From Methylophaga sulfidovorans (GTDB taxonomy: Bacteria > Pseudomonadota > Gammaproteobacteria > Nitrosococcales > Methylophagaceae): a stretch of 64,000 bases of DNA. Under the pieces are notes generated by a model. That model saw only the letters and a program-made list of their open reading frames with translations, was not told the DNA's origin and ran no database searches. The stretch spans positions 1-64,000 of the forward strand of contig NZ_FOSH01000003.1 of the NCBI RefSeq assembly GCF_900114205.1, written 5' to 3'. The position numbers and the translations under genes are program-made. Each line of letters opens with the position of its first letter. Position 1 is the stretch's first letter. This document shows, piece by piece, positions 39,293 through 49,310 of the stretch.

Positions 39293-39325
39293 CTAATCCA
39301 AAAAGGATGAAATAGAGAGAATACA

Positions 39326-40768
39326 ATGAGTTTTCATACGGTAGAAAAAATCGGCGGCACTTCTATGAGCGACTATGTTGCAGTGCGCGATAACATTATT
39401 CTGAAACCGGTTCATCACGACTCGCTCTACAATCGAATATTTGTTGTTTCAGCTTATGGCGGTATCACCGACCTGTTGCTGGAACATAAAAAGACCGGAC
39501 AACCAGGTGTGTTCGGCTTATTTGCAAACGGACTGCATGATGATAGCTGGAAACAAGCTTTAGCAGACTTAAAGCAGAAGATCTTTGCTATCAATGAAAC
39601 CTTCTACAAAAAACCAGACAACCTTGAGCGAGCCAATCAATTTATTGGTGAACGCTTGGATGATGCTGAGCGTTGCTTAGCTGATTTACAAAGACTCTGC
39701 CAGCATGGCCACTTTGAGCTGGATATGCATCTTGAAACTGTACGTGAAATGCTGGCCAGTATTGGCGAAGCTCACAGTGCCTGGAATATGACCCAGTTAC
39801 TTCAACGTGATGGCATTGATGCTATTTTTGTTGACTTAACCGGCTGGCAAACAGACAGACACTTACCTCTGGATGAGCGTATCAAAGTCGCTTTCAAGGA
39901 TATTGACCTTAAAAAACAATTACCTATCGTCACCGGCTATGCACATAGTGACGATGGTCTAATGTCAACGTTTGACCGTGGTTACAGCGAAATGAGCTTT
40001 AGTCGTATTGCGGTGCTGACTGAAGCAAACGAAGCGATCATTCATAAAGAATTCCATCTTAGCAGTGCTGACCCGCGTTTAGTGGGTGAAGACAATGCTG
40101 TGCCAATTGGTCGTACAAACTATGATGTTGCCGACCAATTAGCCAATCTGGGAATGGAAGCCATTCATCCTAAAGCGGCTAAGGGCCTGCGTAGAAACGA
40201 GATTGCTCTGCGTGTACGTAATACATTTGAGCCTGAACATGCCGGTACATTAATCACGGGCGACTATGTCAGTGCGACACCATGTGTTGAGATTATTGCC
40301 GGCTGTAAAGGCGTCTATGCGTTCGAACTTTTTGATCAGGATATGGCAGGCAATATTGACGTTTATGATCGTGAAATCCTGACGATGATAGACAGGTTCA
40401 AAGCGCATATTATCTCTAAAGATATTAATGCCAATACGATTACACATTATCTATCGGCTAATCTCAAAACAATAAAACGTATTCGTAACGCGTTACAAGA
40501 GCGTTTTGTTGATGCTGAAATTAATCAACAAAAGGTAGCAATTGTCTCTGCCATTGGCAGTGATATGAAGATCCCGGGTATTCTGGCAAAAACAGTTGGT
40601 GCGCTTGCCAAAGAAAACATCAGTGTTTTAGCCATGCATCAGTCCATGCGTCAGGTTGATATGCAGTTTATTGTCAATGAAGATGATTATGATGATGCAA
40701 TCAAGAGCCTGCACAGTGTGCTGGTAGAAATTCACGATCATGGTAGAGCTATATGTCTCGCTTCTTAA
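39326..40768 (+). CDS. ask: Aspartokinase of the ectoine operon
   Basis: This 480-aa kinase phosphorylates aspartate, the first step toward aspartate semialdehyde. It begins VEKIGGTSMSDYVAVRDNII and has an ACT-type C-terminus (VSAIGSDMKIPGILAKTVGA, then ENISVLAMHQ). The Ask_Ect type is encoded with ectABC in many halophiles and is thought to escape normal feedback inhibition so that ectoine can accumulate. It lies 132 bp after ectC, behind two hairpins. Its end overlaps the TPR gene by 16 nt. Confidence 0.95.
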   Translation: MSFHTVEKIGGTSMSDYVAVRDNIILKPVHHDSLYNRIFVVSAYGGITDLLLEHKKTGQPGVFGLFANGLHDDSWKQALADLKQKIFAINETFYKKPDNLERANQFIGERLDDAERCLADLQRLCQHGHFELDMHLETVREMLASIGEAHSAWNMTQLLQRDGIDAIFVDLTGWQTDRHLPLDERIKVAFKDIDLKKQLPIVTGYAHSDDGLMSTFDRGYSEMSFSRIAVLTEANEAIIHKEFHLSSADPRLVGEDNAVPIGRTNYDVADQLANLGMEAIHPKAAKGLRRNEIALRVRNTFEPEHAGTLITGDYVSATPCVEIIAGCKGVYAFELFDQDMAGNIDVYDREILTMIDRFKAHIISKDINANTITHYLSANLKTIKRIRNALQERFVDAEINQQKVAIVSAIGSDMKIPGILAKTVGALAKENISVLAMHQSMRQVDMQFIVNEDDYDDAIKSLHSVLVEIHDHGRAICLAS

Positions 40769-41640
40769 CGATAAGTTTATTTATTGCACTATTGTTACCT
40801 GCTCAGCTATTTGCAGCTGAGCAGGCTGCTCCTACTGATGAACAGATGCGTGAGTCAGTTAATAACCTCAAAGAACCTCTTTATACCCCTTTTATAGAAC
40901 GCTATGTTTTAGATGAGCTGAAACAGCTGCGGACTGATATGGCTGCTCAGCGAGCGGAAATGATTCAGATGACAGTTGATAAAGAACTGTCAGCTGCGGA
41001 TAGGGCTGTCGGCTATGCCACCGATACGGTTACCTATTTTTTCTATCTTATTGCTGCAGCTTCGTCTGTTCTGGTACTGGTGGGTTGGTCGTCTATTCGT
41101 GAAATTAAAGAGCGTGTGCATACATTGGCAGATCAAGAAATTAACAGCTTGATTAATGAGTATGAAAAACGTCTTCATGCTATTGAGCAGCAGCTGAGTA
41201 AAGAAACACAACAGATTGAGGAAAATCGCGAGAAGATTGAGAACACACAGGAAGTGCAGTCGCTATGGTTAAGAGCAGGGCAGGAAACCAGCCCAAGTAA
41301 CAAGATCGCGGTATATGACCAGATCATGGCGATAAGACCCTATGATGTTGAAGCATTAACCTATAAAGCGGATGCGGTACTGGAGCTGGATGAACCACAG
41401 TGGGCATCTAATCTCTGTCATCAGGCCCTGGAGTCTGATCCGGAAAATGGTCATGCCTTTTATCAGTTGGCATGTGCCAACACTGCCATGAATCAGTTTG
41501 ATGAGGCTATCCGTTATCTGAAGCAAGCTATTCAGTGCAGCGATACCTATCGTGAACAGTGTAATGATGATCCGGCGCTTGAGCCGTTGAAGTCACATCC
41601 TGAATTGGAAGCCATACTAAAAAATACAGTCGAAAGTTAA
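40753..41640 (+). CDS. Membrane-anchored coiled-coil TPR protein
   Basis: This 295-aa protein has a signal-peptide-like start (FLTISLFIALLLPAQLFAAE), a membrane segment near 95-118 (TYFFYLIAAASSVLVLVGWS), a coiled coil (about 118-170) and a C-terminal TPR region (about 185-275, AVYDQIMAIRPYDVEALTYK, HAFYQLACANTAMNQFDEAI). The TPR part is probably cytoplasmic. It overlaps the end of ask, so it belongs to the ectoine transcript. I know no function; TPRs usually mean protein-protein contacts. Confidence 0.8.
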   Translation: MSRFLTISLFIALLLPAQLFAAEQAAPTDEQMRESVNNLKEPLYTPFIERYVLDELKQLRTDMAAQRAEMIQMTVDKELSAADRAVGYATDTVTYFFYLIAAASSVLVLVGWSSIREIKERVHTLADQEINSLINEYEKRLHAIEQQLSKETQQIEENREKIENTQEVQSLWLRAGQETSPSNKIAVYDQIMAIRPYDVEALTYKADAVLELDEPQWASNLCHQALESDPENGHAFYQLACANTAMNQFDEAIRYLKQAIQCSDTYREQCNDDPALEPLKSHPELEAILKNTVES

Positions 41641-41679
41641 GCCTCCTAGCGCGGTGGTTTTTTGCAAAAGGAGGATGTC

Positions 41680-43116
41680 ATGATTTGGAGTTTTCTAGGA
41701 TTTCTTGCCATTTTTGTGGCTATTGGTGTGAGTTCGGTTTTTTTCAGTCGCGGCACCAAAAAAGATTATTACCTAGCCAGTAGTGACATTCCTCCCAGCC
41801 TTGTTGGCTTATCTGCCGTAGCCACAAATAACAGTGGTTATATGTTTATTGGCGTGATTGGTTATACCTACGCTACGGGGCTCGCTTCCATCTGGATCAT
41901 GATTGGCTGGATTGTAGGGGATCTGATTGCCTCTAGTTTTGTTCACTCACGTTTGCGTCGTGCGACCAGTGAGAGTGCTGAACCAAGTTATGCAGGTGTA
42001 TTAAGCAATTGGTACGGACAAAATGATATTGTCTTGCAACGTTTAATCGCCTTGATTTCATTAGTATTATTACTGGCTTACGCCGGTGCTCAACTGATTG
42101 CTGGTAGTAAAGCACTGCATGTTTTATTTGGCTGGCCGGCATACACTGGCGCAATTATCGGTGCCGTTATGGTGACCTTGTATTGTTTTGCTGGTGGTAT
42201 TCGTGCATCGATCTGGACTGATGCTGCCCAATCGGTAGTCATGATTGTGGCTATGAGCCTGATGTTAGTCATTGCGGTTTCTTCTCTGGGAGGTGCTTCA
42301 GCCGCTATCCATGAAATGGATAAAGTCGATGGCTTTCTCAATTTATTTCCACAAGATTTAGTATTTCCCGGTTTAACTGGCGGTGTCTTATTTGCTCTCA
42401 GTTGGATGTTTGCTGGTTTTTCAGTCATCGGTCAGCCACATGTGATGATTCGTTTTATGGCCTTAAGTCATGGCAATAAAATGATACGAGCACGTTTGTG
42501 GTATTACCTGTGGTTTACTGCGTTTTACTGCCTGGCTACTGGCGTTGGTATGTTATCCCGCGTTTATCTGGGCGATGTAAATTCTTTTGATGCGGAGTTG
42601 GCGCTACCTAAAATGGCGATGGAGTTATTACCTCCAGCTCTGGTCGGTTTAGTGCTGGCTGGAGTATTTGCTGCAACAATGTCTACCGCTGATTCATTGG
42701 TGTTGAATTGTTCTGCAGCAGTGACACATGATTTACTGCCACACAATATCGAAAACACCTTGATCCTAAAACTAAGTACGATAGGGATCGTCACGGTCGC
42801 TTTACTGTGGGCTTTAACCAGTTCAGATAGTGTATTTAGCCTGGTTATATTTGCCTGGTCTGGTCTGGCCAGTGCGTTTGCTCCTTTGCTTATTACCTTA
42901 TGTATGGGGTTCAGACCTAGCCAACGACTTAGCATTATTGCGATGTTTACCGGTTTGGCTGTGGCATTAACATGGCGTTATTTTGGTCTGCATAATGCCG
43001 TCTACGAAGGCTTACCGGGCATCATGAGTGGTCTGCTGATATTAGCTGTTGGACTTCTGTGGAAAAAAAAGACAATGGGTACGACACACAGAGCAGTTGC
43101 TGATTCTTCAGCTTAG
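41680..43116 (+). CDS. Sodium:solute symporter (SSS family, PutP-like)
   Basis: This 478-aa membrane protein has about 13 hydrophobic segments and the SSS pattern: KKDYYLASSDIPPSLVGLSA, AVATNNSGYMFIGVIGYTYA, FAGGIRASIWTDAAQSVVM and FAATMSTADSLVLNCSAAV. It resembles proline/solute:Na+ symporters. Its place 39 bp after the ectoine operon suggests uptake of a compatible solute, but the substrate is not proven. The start at 41680 has AAAGGAGG 6 nt upstream. It overlaps the convergent gene at 43113 by 4 nt. Confidence 0.88.
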   Translation: MIWSFLGFLAIFVAIGVSSVFFSRGTKKDYYLASSDIPPSLVGLSAVATNNSGYMFIGVIGYTYATGLASIWIMIGWIVGDLIASSFVHSRLRRATSESAEPSYAGVLSNWYGQNDIVLQRLIALISLVLLLAYAGAQLIAGSKALHVLFGWPAYTGAIIGAVMVTLYCFAGGIRASIWTDAAQSVVMIVAMSLMLVIAVSSLGGASAAIHEMDKVDGFLNLFPQDLVFPGLTGGVLFALSWMFAGFSVIGQPHVMIRFMALSHGNKMIRARLWYYLWFTAFYCLATGVGMLSRVYLGDVNSFDAELALPKMAMELLPPALVGLVLAGVFAATMSTADSLVLNCSAAVTHDLLPHNIENTLILKLSTIGIVTVALLWALTSSDSVFSLVIFAWSGLASAFAPLLITLCMGFRPSQRLSIIAMFTGLAVALTWRYFGLHNAVYEGLPGIMSGLLILAVGLLWKKKTMGTTHRAVADSSA

Positions 43117-43664
43117 TTATATTGATTTGATATGGGGGCGAGCAGGTCTTGTTTCAGATCAGTATCAAAAGGGTCAGTGCCAAACCATATCTGATAGTAA
43201 GATTCTGCCAGTAATGATGATGAGCTGTGGGCAAGTTGGCGGCCATTTTTAAATAAATACAGACCATTCTGCGTTTGTCTTATATCGTAACTGTCGCCGT
43301 CTTTAACATCTTCATAAGCCGCATTAAACCGTTTTAACTCCACCTCAATAGCTTTGTAGTCAGCTACCGATAAATTACGTTTTAGCAAGGTTTCTGCCGC
43401 TTCAACAAAATCAGCACCCTTGATAGCACGATGGTAAAGAAATGAGAGTTGTTTCTCGCCACGAATTTCTGGCAGTTTATTGCAATCAAAAAGGTAGAGA
43501 GCAGCATCGGCGACATCAATAAATGCCATCACATCAATAGCTGTTTCATGACATTTTTGTAATGACGGTGATGTGTTTGGCAGTGAATCAGGGAAACTAT
43601 TATCTGCCCATGTGAGGCTGGAGAAAAATATTGCCATAACCATGGGTGATAGTCTGAACATCAT
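43113..43664 (-). CDS. Chalcone isomerase-like exported protein
   Basis: This 183-aa protein has an N-terminal signal peptide (MAIFFSSLTWA, cleavage about residue 20). The body matches the bacterial chalcone-isomerase-like family: LYLFDCNKLPEI, QLSFLYHRAIKGADFVEAAE, VKDGDSYDIRQTQNGLYLFK, NGRQLAHS and IWFGTDPFD. Bacterial members are often near cyclopropane-synthase-type and DUF1365 genes. It is divergent from the desaturase operon and shares its control region with the nested palindrome at 43721-43771. The catalytic role is unknown. Confidence 0.75.
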   Translation of the reverse strand: MMFRLSPMVMAIFFSSLTWADNSFPDSLPNTSPSLQKCHETAIDVMAFIDVADAALYLFDCNKLPEIRGEKQLSFLYHRAIKGADFVEAAETLLKRNLSVADYKAIEVELKRFNAAYEDVKDGDSYDIRQTQNGLYLFKNGRQLAHSSSSLLAESYYQIWFGTDPFDTDLKQDLLAPISNQYN

Positions 43665-43720
43665 CTATTTGCTTTCCCGATTTGAAAAAATGAAACACAA
43701 TAGCATTACAATCTCCATAC

Positions 43721-43771
43721 TGTGAATTTAAGGTGAAACCGCACCATAGCTTGTTTCACATCAAATTCACA
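43721..43771. promoter_or_regulatory. Nested inverted repeat in the divergent lipid-gene control region
   Basis: TGTGAATTT (43721-43729) and GTGAAAC (43733-43739) are mirrored by GTTTCAC (43753-43759) and AAATTCACA (43763-43771). The two 19-nt arms match at 16 positions around a 13-nt centre. Four GTGAA half-sites result, two in each orientation. This suggests cooperative binding by a dimeric regulator of both the chalcone-isomerase-like gene and the desaturase operon. Confidence 0.6.
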
Positions 43772-43811
43772 GATTGCTCAATAGGCTATTCAGTATCTTT
43801 AAAGGACTGAT

Positions 43812-44717
43812 ATGAAATCACTCAGATACTGGTTTGATAGTAATAACGACACGGTATATGCCTCGGCCGATAATACGATTGATTGGTTTAGAATCATCCC
43901 GTTTATCGTGTTGCATTTAGCCTGTCTTGCTGTTTTCTGGGTGGGTGTATCACCTGTTGCTGTATTCACTGCTGCCTTTTTGTATTTCATCAGAATGTTT
44001 GCCATCACTGCGTTTTATCATCGTTATTTTGCACATAAGTCTTTTAAAACAAGCAGGCCGGTGCAGTTTGTGTTTGCTGCGATAGGTGCATCTTCAACAC
44101 AACGTGGCCCGATCTGGTGGGCTGCTCATCATCGTCAGCATCATCGCCATGCTGATACAACATCAGATCCTCACTCACCACAGGATGGCTTTTTATGGAG
44201 CCATATGGGCTGGTTTTTGACTAAACGTTTTTTTCAGGCCGATTACAGTCTGGTGAAGGATTGGACTCGCTACCCCGAACTACGCTGGCTGGACAGGTTT
44301 GATATAGCGATGCCAGTCGTTCTTGCTCTAGCCTTGTTTGGCTTTGGTGAGTGGCTGCACTGGCTTAAACCTGAGTGGCAAACCAATGGCTGGCAGATGT
44401 TGGTGTGGGGCTATTTCATTTCTACTGTTGTTTTACTTCATGCAACGTTACTGATTAACTCACTGGCACATAAATGGGGTAAACGTCGTTACAACACGAA
44501 GGATGATAGTCGAAATAACTTTTACCTCGCTTTATTAACACTGGGAGAAGGATGGCATAACAATCATCATTATCATGCATCATCAGCCCGGCAGGGATTT
44601 TACTGGTGGGAAATTGATATCAGCTTTTACTTATTAGTTTTTATGAAAAAACTGGGGCTGATATGGGATATGCGAACTATCTCAGCTGACAAACGTGATC
44701 ACCGAGCAGGGATATAG
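43812..44717 (+). CDS. Acyl-CoA/acyl-lipid fatty acid desaturase (delta-9 type)
   Basis: This 301-aa membrane enzyme is of the stearoyl-CoA desaturase type. The three histidine boxes are HRYFAH, HHRQHH and HNNHH, with membrane segments between them. It introduces a cis double bond, most probably at position 9. It is the first gene of a seven-gene plus-strand run, so it may supply the unsaturated substrate for the methyltransferases downstream. It starts 147 bp from the divergent gene. Confidence 0.92.
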   Translation: MKSLRYWFDSNNDTVYASADNTIDWFRIIPFIVLHLACLAVFWVGVSPVAVFTAAFLYFIRMFAITAFYHRYFAHKSFKTSRPVQFVFAAIGASSTQRGPIWWAAHHRQHHRHADTTSDPHSPQDGFLWSHMGWFLTKRFFQADYSLVKDWTRYPELRWLDRFDIAMPVVLALALFGFGEWLHWLKPEWQTNGWQMLVWGYFISTVVLLHATLLINSLAHKWGKRRYNTKDDSRNNFYLALLTLGEGWHNNHHYHASSARQGFYWWEIDISFYLLVFMKKLGLIWDMRTISADKRDHRAGI

Positions 44718-44725
44718 GTGATTAA

Positions 44726-45970
44726 ATGAAGATTGCTATTGTAGGTGGTGGAATCTCAGGTGTAACAGCCGCATGGTATTTATCAAAACAGCATGACGTT
44801 ACCTTGTATGAAGCTAATGATTACATTGGCGGACACACCGATACCCATCAAATTGATATCGCTGGTAAGACATGGTCAGTAGACACCGGCTTTATTGTCT
44901 TTAATGAATATAACTATCCTCATTTCAGTCAGTTGTTACGTGAATTTGAAGTGGATGCCTTTGACACTGAAATGAGTTTTGCTGTGCATAACGCTGATAC
45001 AGGCTTGTATTACAATGCCACGAGTCTCAATAGATTATTCTGTCAGCGAAAAAACATCATCAATCCCAGCTTTTATCGAATGATTACCGATATTGTGAGG
45101 TTTTATAAACAATCTCCCAATATCCTTAAAGAGCCCAATAATACCCAAACAGTAGGCGAGTATCTGAAAAAGCATCATTACAGTGATGTTTTTATTGATG
45201 ATCATCTGATACCGATGGCCTGTGCCTTATGGTCCGGACCATCTGTCAGTCTGCTGGAAATGCCGGTTCGCTACCTAATTGCCTTTATGGCCAACCATAA
45301 GATGTTATCGCTGACTACCCGGCCACAGTGGCGTGTGGTGAAAGGCGGTTCCAACCAATATATAAAACAATTTATGCAACGCTTTACCGGGCAGATCCAT
45401 CAGGGGACCGCTGTCGAAAAAATTCAACGTCTTGATGATGGCGTGGTATTGACCGTGGCTGATAAAAAGCATGTGTTTGATGCCGTTGTTATAGCCTGTC
45501 ATTCCGATCAGGCTTTATCTATGTTGGCTGATTCCAGTTATGACGAGGCCACCGTTCTGGGTAATATCGATTATCAGAAAAACCATATGCAACTGCATAC
45601 AGATGAGTCGGTGCTGCCACCTACTGAAGCTGCCTGGGCAAGCTGGAATGTATATGTGAGTCTGGCTTTACAAGAAAAATGCACGGTGTCTTATCATATG
45701 AATACATTGCAAAAATTAGAGGCACCGGTGGAGTTTGTCGTTTCTCTTAACTCTGCTGAGCGTGTTGATCCTCAGAAAGTATTACTTGAGCGCCATTATT
45801 CCCACCCGGTGTATAACGAAAAAACCTTGGCAGCACAGCAACGCTGGGCTGATATTTCAGGTCAGCGGCAGACTTATTTTTGTGGGGCATACTGGGGCTG
45901 GGGATTTCATGAAGACGGTGTAAAAAGCGCCTTAAACGTTGTGCAGCAAATTAATGGAAAGGCTGAATAG
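44726..45970 (+). CDS. FAD-dependent amine-oxidase-type oxidoreductase
   Basis: This 414-aa flavoprotein has an N-terminal Rossmann motif (KIAIVGGGISGVTAAWYLSK), IGGHTDTH after it, DTGFIVFNEYNYPHFSQLL and a C-terminal FAD-contact region (FCGAYWGWGFHEDGVKSAL). This family is regularly found with DUF1365 and a cyclopropane-synthase homologue. Relatives have been implicated in fatty acid desaturation within methyl-branched or furan fatty acid pathways; I cannot tell which reaction applies here. It ends exactly where DUF1365 begins. Confidence 0.88.
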   Translation: MKIAIVGGGISGVTAAWYLSKQHDVTLYEANDYIGGHTDTHQIDIAGKTWSVDTGFIVFNEYNYPHFSQLLREFEVDAFDTEMSFAVHNADTGLYYNATSLNRLFCQRKNIINPSFYRMITDIVRFYKQSPNILKEPNNTQTVGEYLKKHHYSDVFIDDHLIPMACALWSGPSVSLLEMPVRYLIAFMANHKMLSLTTRPQWRVVKGGSNQYIKQFMQRFTGQIHQGTAVEKIQRLDDGVVLTVADKKHVFDAVVIACHSDQALSMLADSSYDEATVLGNIDYQKNHMQLHTDESVLPPTEAAWASWNVYVSLALQEKCTVSYHMNTLQKLEAPVEFVVSLNSAERVDPQKVLLERHYSHPVYNEKTLAAQQRWADISGQRQTYFCGAYWGWGFHEDGVKSALNVVQQINGKAE

Positions 45971-46768
45971 ATGTTTTCCACTGCACTGATGAAGGGCGAG
46001 ATTAACCATACACGCCTACAACCAAAGCAACACCAGTTTCAGTATCCGATTGCGATGTTAATGCTGGATGTGGATGAGATTGAATCCGTCTTTGAGGGAA
46101 ATCGCTGGTGGTCAGTTGAGCGCTTTAACCTGATTAGTTTTAAGCGTAAAGATTATCTTGGTAGACATAACGGTGATTTAAAAACCACGGTTGAATCGTT
46201 GATTTTTAAACGCACAGGTGAACAGTTTTCGGGCAAGGTCTATTTGTTAACACATCCTCGTTATCTCGGTTTTGTTTTTAATCCGGTGAGCTTTTATTTT
46301 TGTGTTAATCATCAGGGCCAGCTTGAATATGTGCTCGCTGATATCAATAACACGCCATGGGATGAGCGTTATTGTTATGTCTTAAAAGCCGAGAAAAATA
46401 CGTCTTCGCAGTCGGTGATTTCTGTGTTTGATAAAGAATTTCATATCTCGCCATTTATGCCAATGGATATTCAATATGAATGGCGTTTCTTCTGGCGTGA
46501 AGATGAACTAAGTATCGATATGCATCTGTTTCGTGATCATGAAAAACAGTTCACGGCAGATATGATGCTGAAGGCTCAGTCGCTTAACCAAAAAAGCATG
46601 TCACAGTTACCTTTGGATTTTCCTATGCAGACACTCAAAATAGTCTGGCGTATTTACTGGCATGCACTAAAACTCTGGCTACGCAGAGTACCTTTCTATA
46701 GTCACCCACAAGAATCGTCCGAGAACAGTCAATATCAGAATAAATCATCTTTGAAGGATAAATCATGA
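45971..46768 (+). CDS. DUF1365 family protein
   Basis: This 265-aa protein has the DUF1365 pattern: [20 protein letters not shown] at the start, [35 protein letters not shown] and [17 protein letters not shown]. No catalytic motif is known to me. It is nearly always next to an FAD oxidoreductase and a cyclopropane-synthase homologue, as here, so it probably works in the same lipid modification. It overlaps the next gene by 4 nt. Confidence 0.9.
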   Translation: MFSTALMKGEINHTRLQPKQHQFQYPIAMLMLDVDEIESVFEGNRWWSVERFNLISFKRKDYLGRHNGDLKTTVESLIFKRTGEQFSGKVYLLTHPRYLGFVFNPVSFYFCVNHQGQLEYVLADINNTPWDERYCYVLKAEKNTSSQSVISVFDKEFHISPFMPMDIQYEWRFFWREDELSIDMHLFRDHEKQFTADMMLKAQSLNQKSMSQLPLDFPMQTLKIVWRIYWHALKLWLRRVPFYSHPQESSENSQYQNKSSLKDKS

Positions 46769-48030
46769 CACCGCCAATTCATGCTATACGACAAAGTGAA
46801 TTAAAAATCAGCAAGTTTCATCGCCTTTGTTTGCATCTTCTTTGTAAGCAGTTAAAACACCTTGAAGATGGATTTTTAGTGATTGAAATGGCGGAGCTGC
46901 GGCTGGAATTTGGCGATTCGACTGCTGAATTAAAAAGTCATATTTTTGTTAAACATCCCCATTTTTTTGAAGCGGCGGTATTAGGTGGTTCAGTCGGTGT
47001 CGCTGAATCGTATATGGATGCCGAGTGGCAGGTGGATGATCTAACACGACTAATACGTTTATTTGTGAGAAACCGTCATCTGGTGGATGGCATGGAGGAG
47101 GGAATAGCCAGACTGGCGGGTTTATTAATGCAAGGCGTGCATTGGCTGAGAAAAAATACCCGTGCTGGCAGCCGAAAGAATATTGCAGCTCACTACGATC
47201 TGGGAAATGACTTATTTGAGTTATTCCTGGATCGTGAGCATATGATGTATTCGTCTGCACTTTATTATGATTCAACTGAAAGTTTAGAGCAGGCGCAAAG
47301 TAATAAGCTGGCCCGTTTATGCGACAAGCTGGACTTACAACCGGACGATCATTTACTGGAAATTGGCACAGGTTGGGGCGGTTGTGCAGTCTATGCAGCG
47401 CTTCATTATGGTTGCCGGGTAACGACAACGACCATTTCACAACAACAGTATGATTATGCCGTTCGTCGTGTCCGTGAATATAACTTGCAAGACAAGATCA
47501 CGGTTTTACTGGAAGACTATCGAGATTTAGAAGGCCAGTACGACAAACTTATTTCTATCGAAATGGTTGAGGCGGTAGGTCATCATTTTATTGATGAGTT
47601 TTTTCAGCGTTGCAGTGACTTGTTAAAAGCCGATGGTGTTGCCGTAATTCAGGCGATTACTCTGGAAGATCATCGTTATCAGCAAGCTGTTAAGTCAGTC
47701 GATTTTATTAAACGTTTTATCTTCCCTGGCAGTTTTATTCCCTGCGTGAGTGTCTTGGTGAACTCAGCAGCCAAAGCGGAGATGAAATTAAGCAATCTGG
47801 AAGATATCGGCACAAGCTATGCTCAAACGCTGCAAGTCTGGCGTGAACGTTTCTTCGACAAGCTGGAACAAGTCAAAGCCATGGGTTATGACGACCGTTT
47901 CATAAGAATGTGGGAGTTCTATCTTTGTTACTGCGAAGGTGGTTTTATTGAACGCAGTATTAGTGATGTTCATTTAGTCTTCAGTAAACCAGAAAACCGA
48001 CAGCCATCGTGGATTCCGGGACGTGGCTAA
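46765..48030 (+). CDS. Cyclopropane-fatty-acid synthase-type methyltransferase (1 of 3)
   Basis: This 421-aa SAM-dependent enzyme has an N-terminal lipid-binding region (about 1-130), [23 protein letters not shown] motif [14 protein letters not shown] and [12 protein letters not shown]. Compared with classical Cfa (53666) it has VEAVGHHF where Cfa has FEHVG. Homologues in DUF1365 clusters methylate unsaturated fatty acyl chains, giving cyclopropane or methyl-branched products. It overlaps DUF1365 upstream and DUF2878 downstream. Confidence 0.9.
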   Translation: MTPPIHAIRQSELKISKFHRLCLHLLCKQLKHLEDGFLVIEMAELRLEFGDSTAELKSHIFVKHPHFFEAAVLGGSVGVAESYMDAEWQVDDLTRLIRLFVRNRHLVDGMEEGIARLAGLLMQGVHWLRKNTRAGSRKNIAAHYDLGNDLFELFLDREHMMYSSALYYDSTESLEQAQSNKLARLCDKLDLQPDDHLLEIGTGWGGCAVYAALHYGCRVTTTTISQQQYDYAVRRVREYNLQDKITVLLEDYRDLEGQYDKLISIEMVEAVGHHFIDEFFQRCSDLLKADGVAVIQAITLEDHRYQQAVKSVDFIKRFIFPGSFIPCVSVLVNSAAKAEMKLSNLEDIGTSYAQTLQVWRERFFDKLEQVKAMGYDDRFIRMWEFYLCYCEGGFIERSISDVHLVFSKPENRQPSWIPGRG

Positions 48031-48547
48031 TATCTTTAACTTTATCGCTTTTCAGCTGGTCTGGTTTATCAGTATTTTTTCGGCAGCAGCAGAGAGCAGC
48101 CGTTATGCCTTACTAGCAACAGCATTGTTTATGACTATCCAGTTATGGCTCAGTCCATGGAAAAAAACGGATATCAAGCTCATATTGTTGGGGCTATTAG
48201 CCGGGATGCTCCTGGACAGTATATGGCTAAATACGCATCTGATGAATTATGCCGATAAAAGCTTTATTCATCTCGCTCCTTGGTGGATAGGCTGCCTTTG
48301 GATCAACTTTATGTTGACCCTGAATCACTCACTAAGCTGGCTGCAATATAAACCCGTCTTACTGGCTTTATTATGTATTGTCGCAGCTCCTTTATCTTAT
48401 TATGCCGGCAGTGAAGCTGGTGCTGTCACACTCCACACACCATTCCTCGCATTAGCTGTGGTATCGATAAGCTGGGCTGTCTGGATTCCTGTTTTAATGC
48501 ATTTTGCCAATCATTGGCGAGAAAAAGAGGAGGCAAGACATGCTTGA
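48023..48547 (+). CDS. DUF2878 membrane protein
   Basis: This 174-aa protein is almost wholly hydrophobic, with about five to six membrane segments (FIAFQLVWFISIFSAAAESS, WWIGCLWINFMLTLNHSLSW). Size and context match DUF2878, which travels with DUF1365, DUF1295 and cyclopropane-synthase homologues. There is no known activity. It overlaps both neighbours by 8 nt. Confidence 0.82.
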   Translation: MANIFNFIAFQLVWFISIFSAAAESSRYALLATALFMTIQLWLSPWKKTDIKLILLGLLAGMLLDSIWLNTHLMNYADKSFIHLAPWWIGCLWINFMLTLNHSLSWLQYKPVLLALLCIVAAPLSYYAGSEAGAVTLHTPFLALAVVSISWAVWIPVLMHFANHWREKEEARHA

Positions 48548-49310
48548 GCTGAGTCTTTTAATAGCCAGTATCACCATGCTGATAGGCTGGATATACGAAG
48601 GGAAAACCAATAATGCTGGTGTAGTGGATGTGCTCTGGTCAGCGTTGATGCTGAGTTTACCCATTTTGTACGCATGGCAGATGAACGGTGACATAGTATT
48701 AAGAGTTGCCAGTGCAGCATTAATGAGCCTTTGGTATTTACGCTTATTTGTTCACCTTTCAGCACGGGTTTTTTCAGAACCTGAAGATGGGCGTTATCGC
48801 TATCTCCGTGAATATTGGGGGGATAAAACCCACCGCAATCATTTTTTCTTTTTTCAGTTTCAGGCTTTATTGGCGTGGGGATTTACCTTACCAATTTGGT
48901 GGCTGGCTCAGGTTGAGTCGTTTCAGCCTATATGGCTTGTTATTGCGTTTTTATTAACCATGACGGCCTGGATAGGTGTGTATATTGCTGATAAACAACT
49001 GGCCGAGTTCAGACAAAATCCAGCCAATAAAGGCAAGGTTTGTCAGCAAGGTTTGTGGTTTTATTCGCGTCATCCCAACTATTTTTTTGAATGGTGTCAC
49101 TGGTTCAGTTACCCGGTTATTGCCATCGGCATTGCTGGTGGAGAGTGGTTATGGCTGATGCCTGTGGTGATGTTTGCCTTTTTGTATTTTATTACAGGCA
49201 TTCCCTATACCGAACAACAGGCTATCAGAAGTCGCGGTGATGCTTACCGACAGTATCAAAAAACAACCAGTGCATTTATCCCTTGGAGAAAGAAAAATGG
49301 GCATGATTGA
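48540..49310 (+). CDS. DUF1295 membrane protein (steroid 5-alpha-reductase-like)
   Basis: This 256-aa membrane protein carries the isoprenylcysteine-methyltransferase/5-alpha-reductase-like C-terminus: GLWFYSRHPNYFFEWCHWFS, then GIPYTEQQAIRSRGDAYRQY. Relatives use NAD(P)H or SAM on lipid substrates. The start at 48540 has AGAGGAGG 6 nt upstream; the frame from 48504 lies inside DUF2878. It overlaps the next methyltransferase gene by 14 nt. Confidence 0.86.
   Translation: MLELSLLIASITMLIGWIYEGKTNNAGVVDVLWSALMLSLPILYAWQMNGDIVLRVASAALMSLWYLRLFVHLSARVFSEPEDGRYRYLREYWGDKTHRNHFFFFQFQALLAWGFTLPIWWLAQVESFQPIWLVIAFLLTMTAWIGVYIADKQLAEFRQNPANKGKVCQQGLWFYSRHPNYFFEWCHWFSYPVIAIGIAGGEWLWLMPVVMFAFLYFITGIPYTEQQAIRSRGDAYRQYQKTTSAFIPWRKKNGHD

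Noticed and set aside
42564-42935. 123-aa minus-strand open frame
   Set aside because: It is the antisense of the sodium:solute symporter and has no independent support.
46949-47440. 163-aa minus-strand open frame
   Set aside because: It lies wholly inside the cyclopropane-synthase-type gene at 46765-48030 and has no family resemblance.
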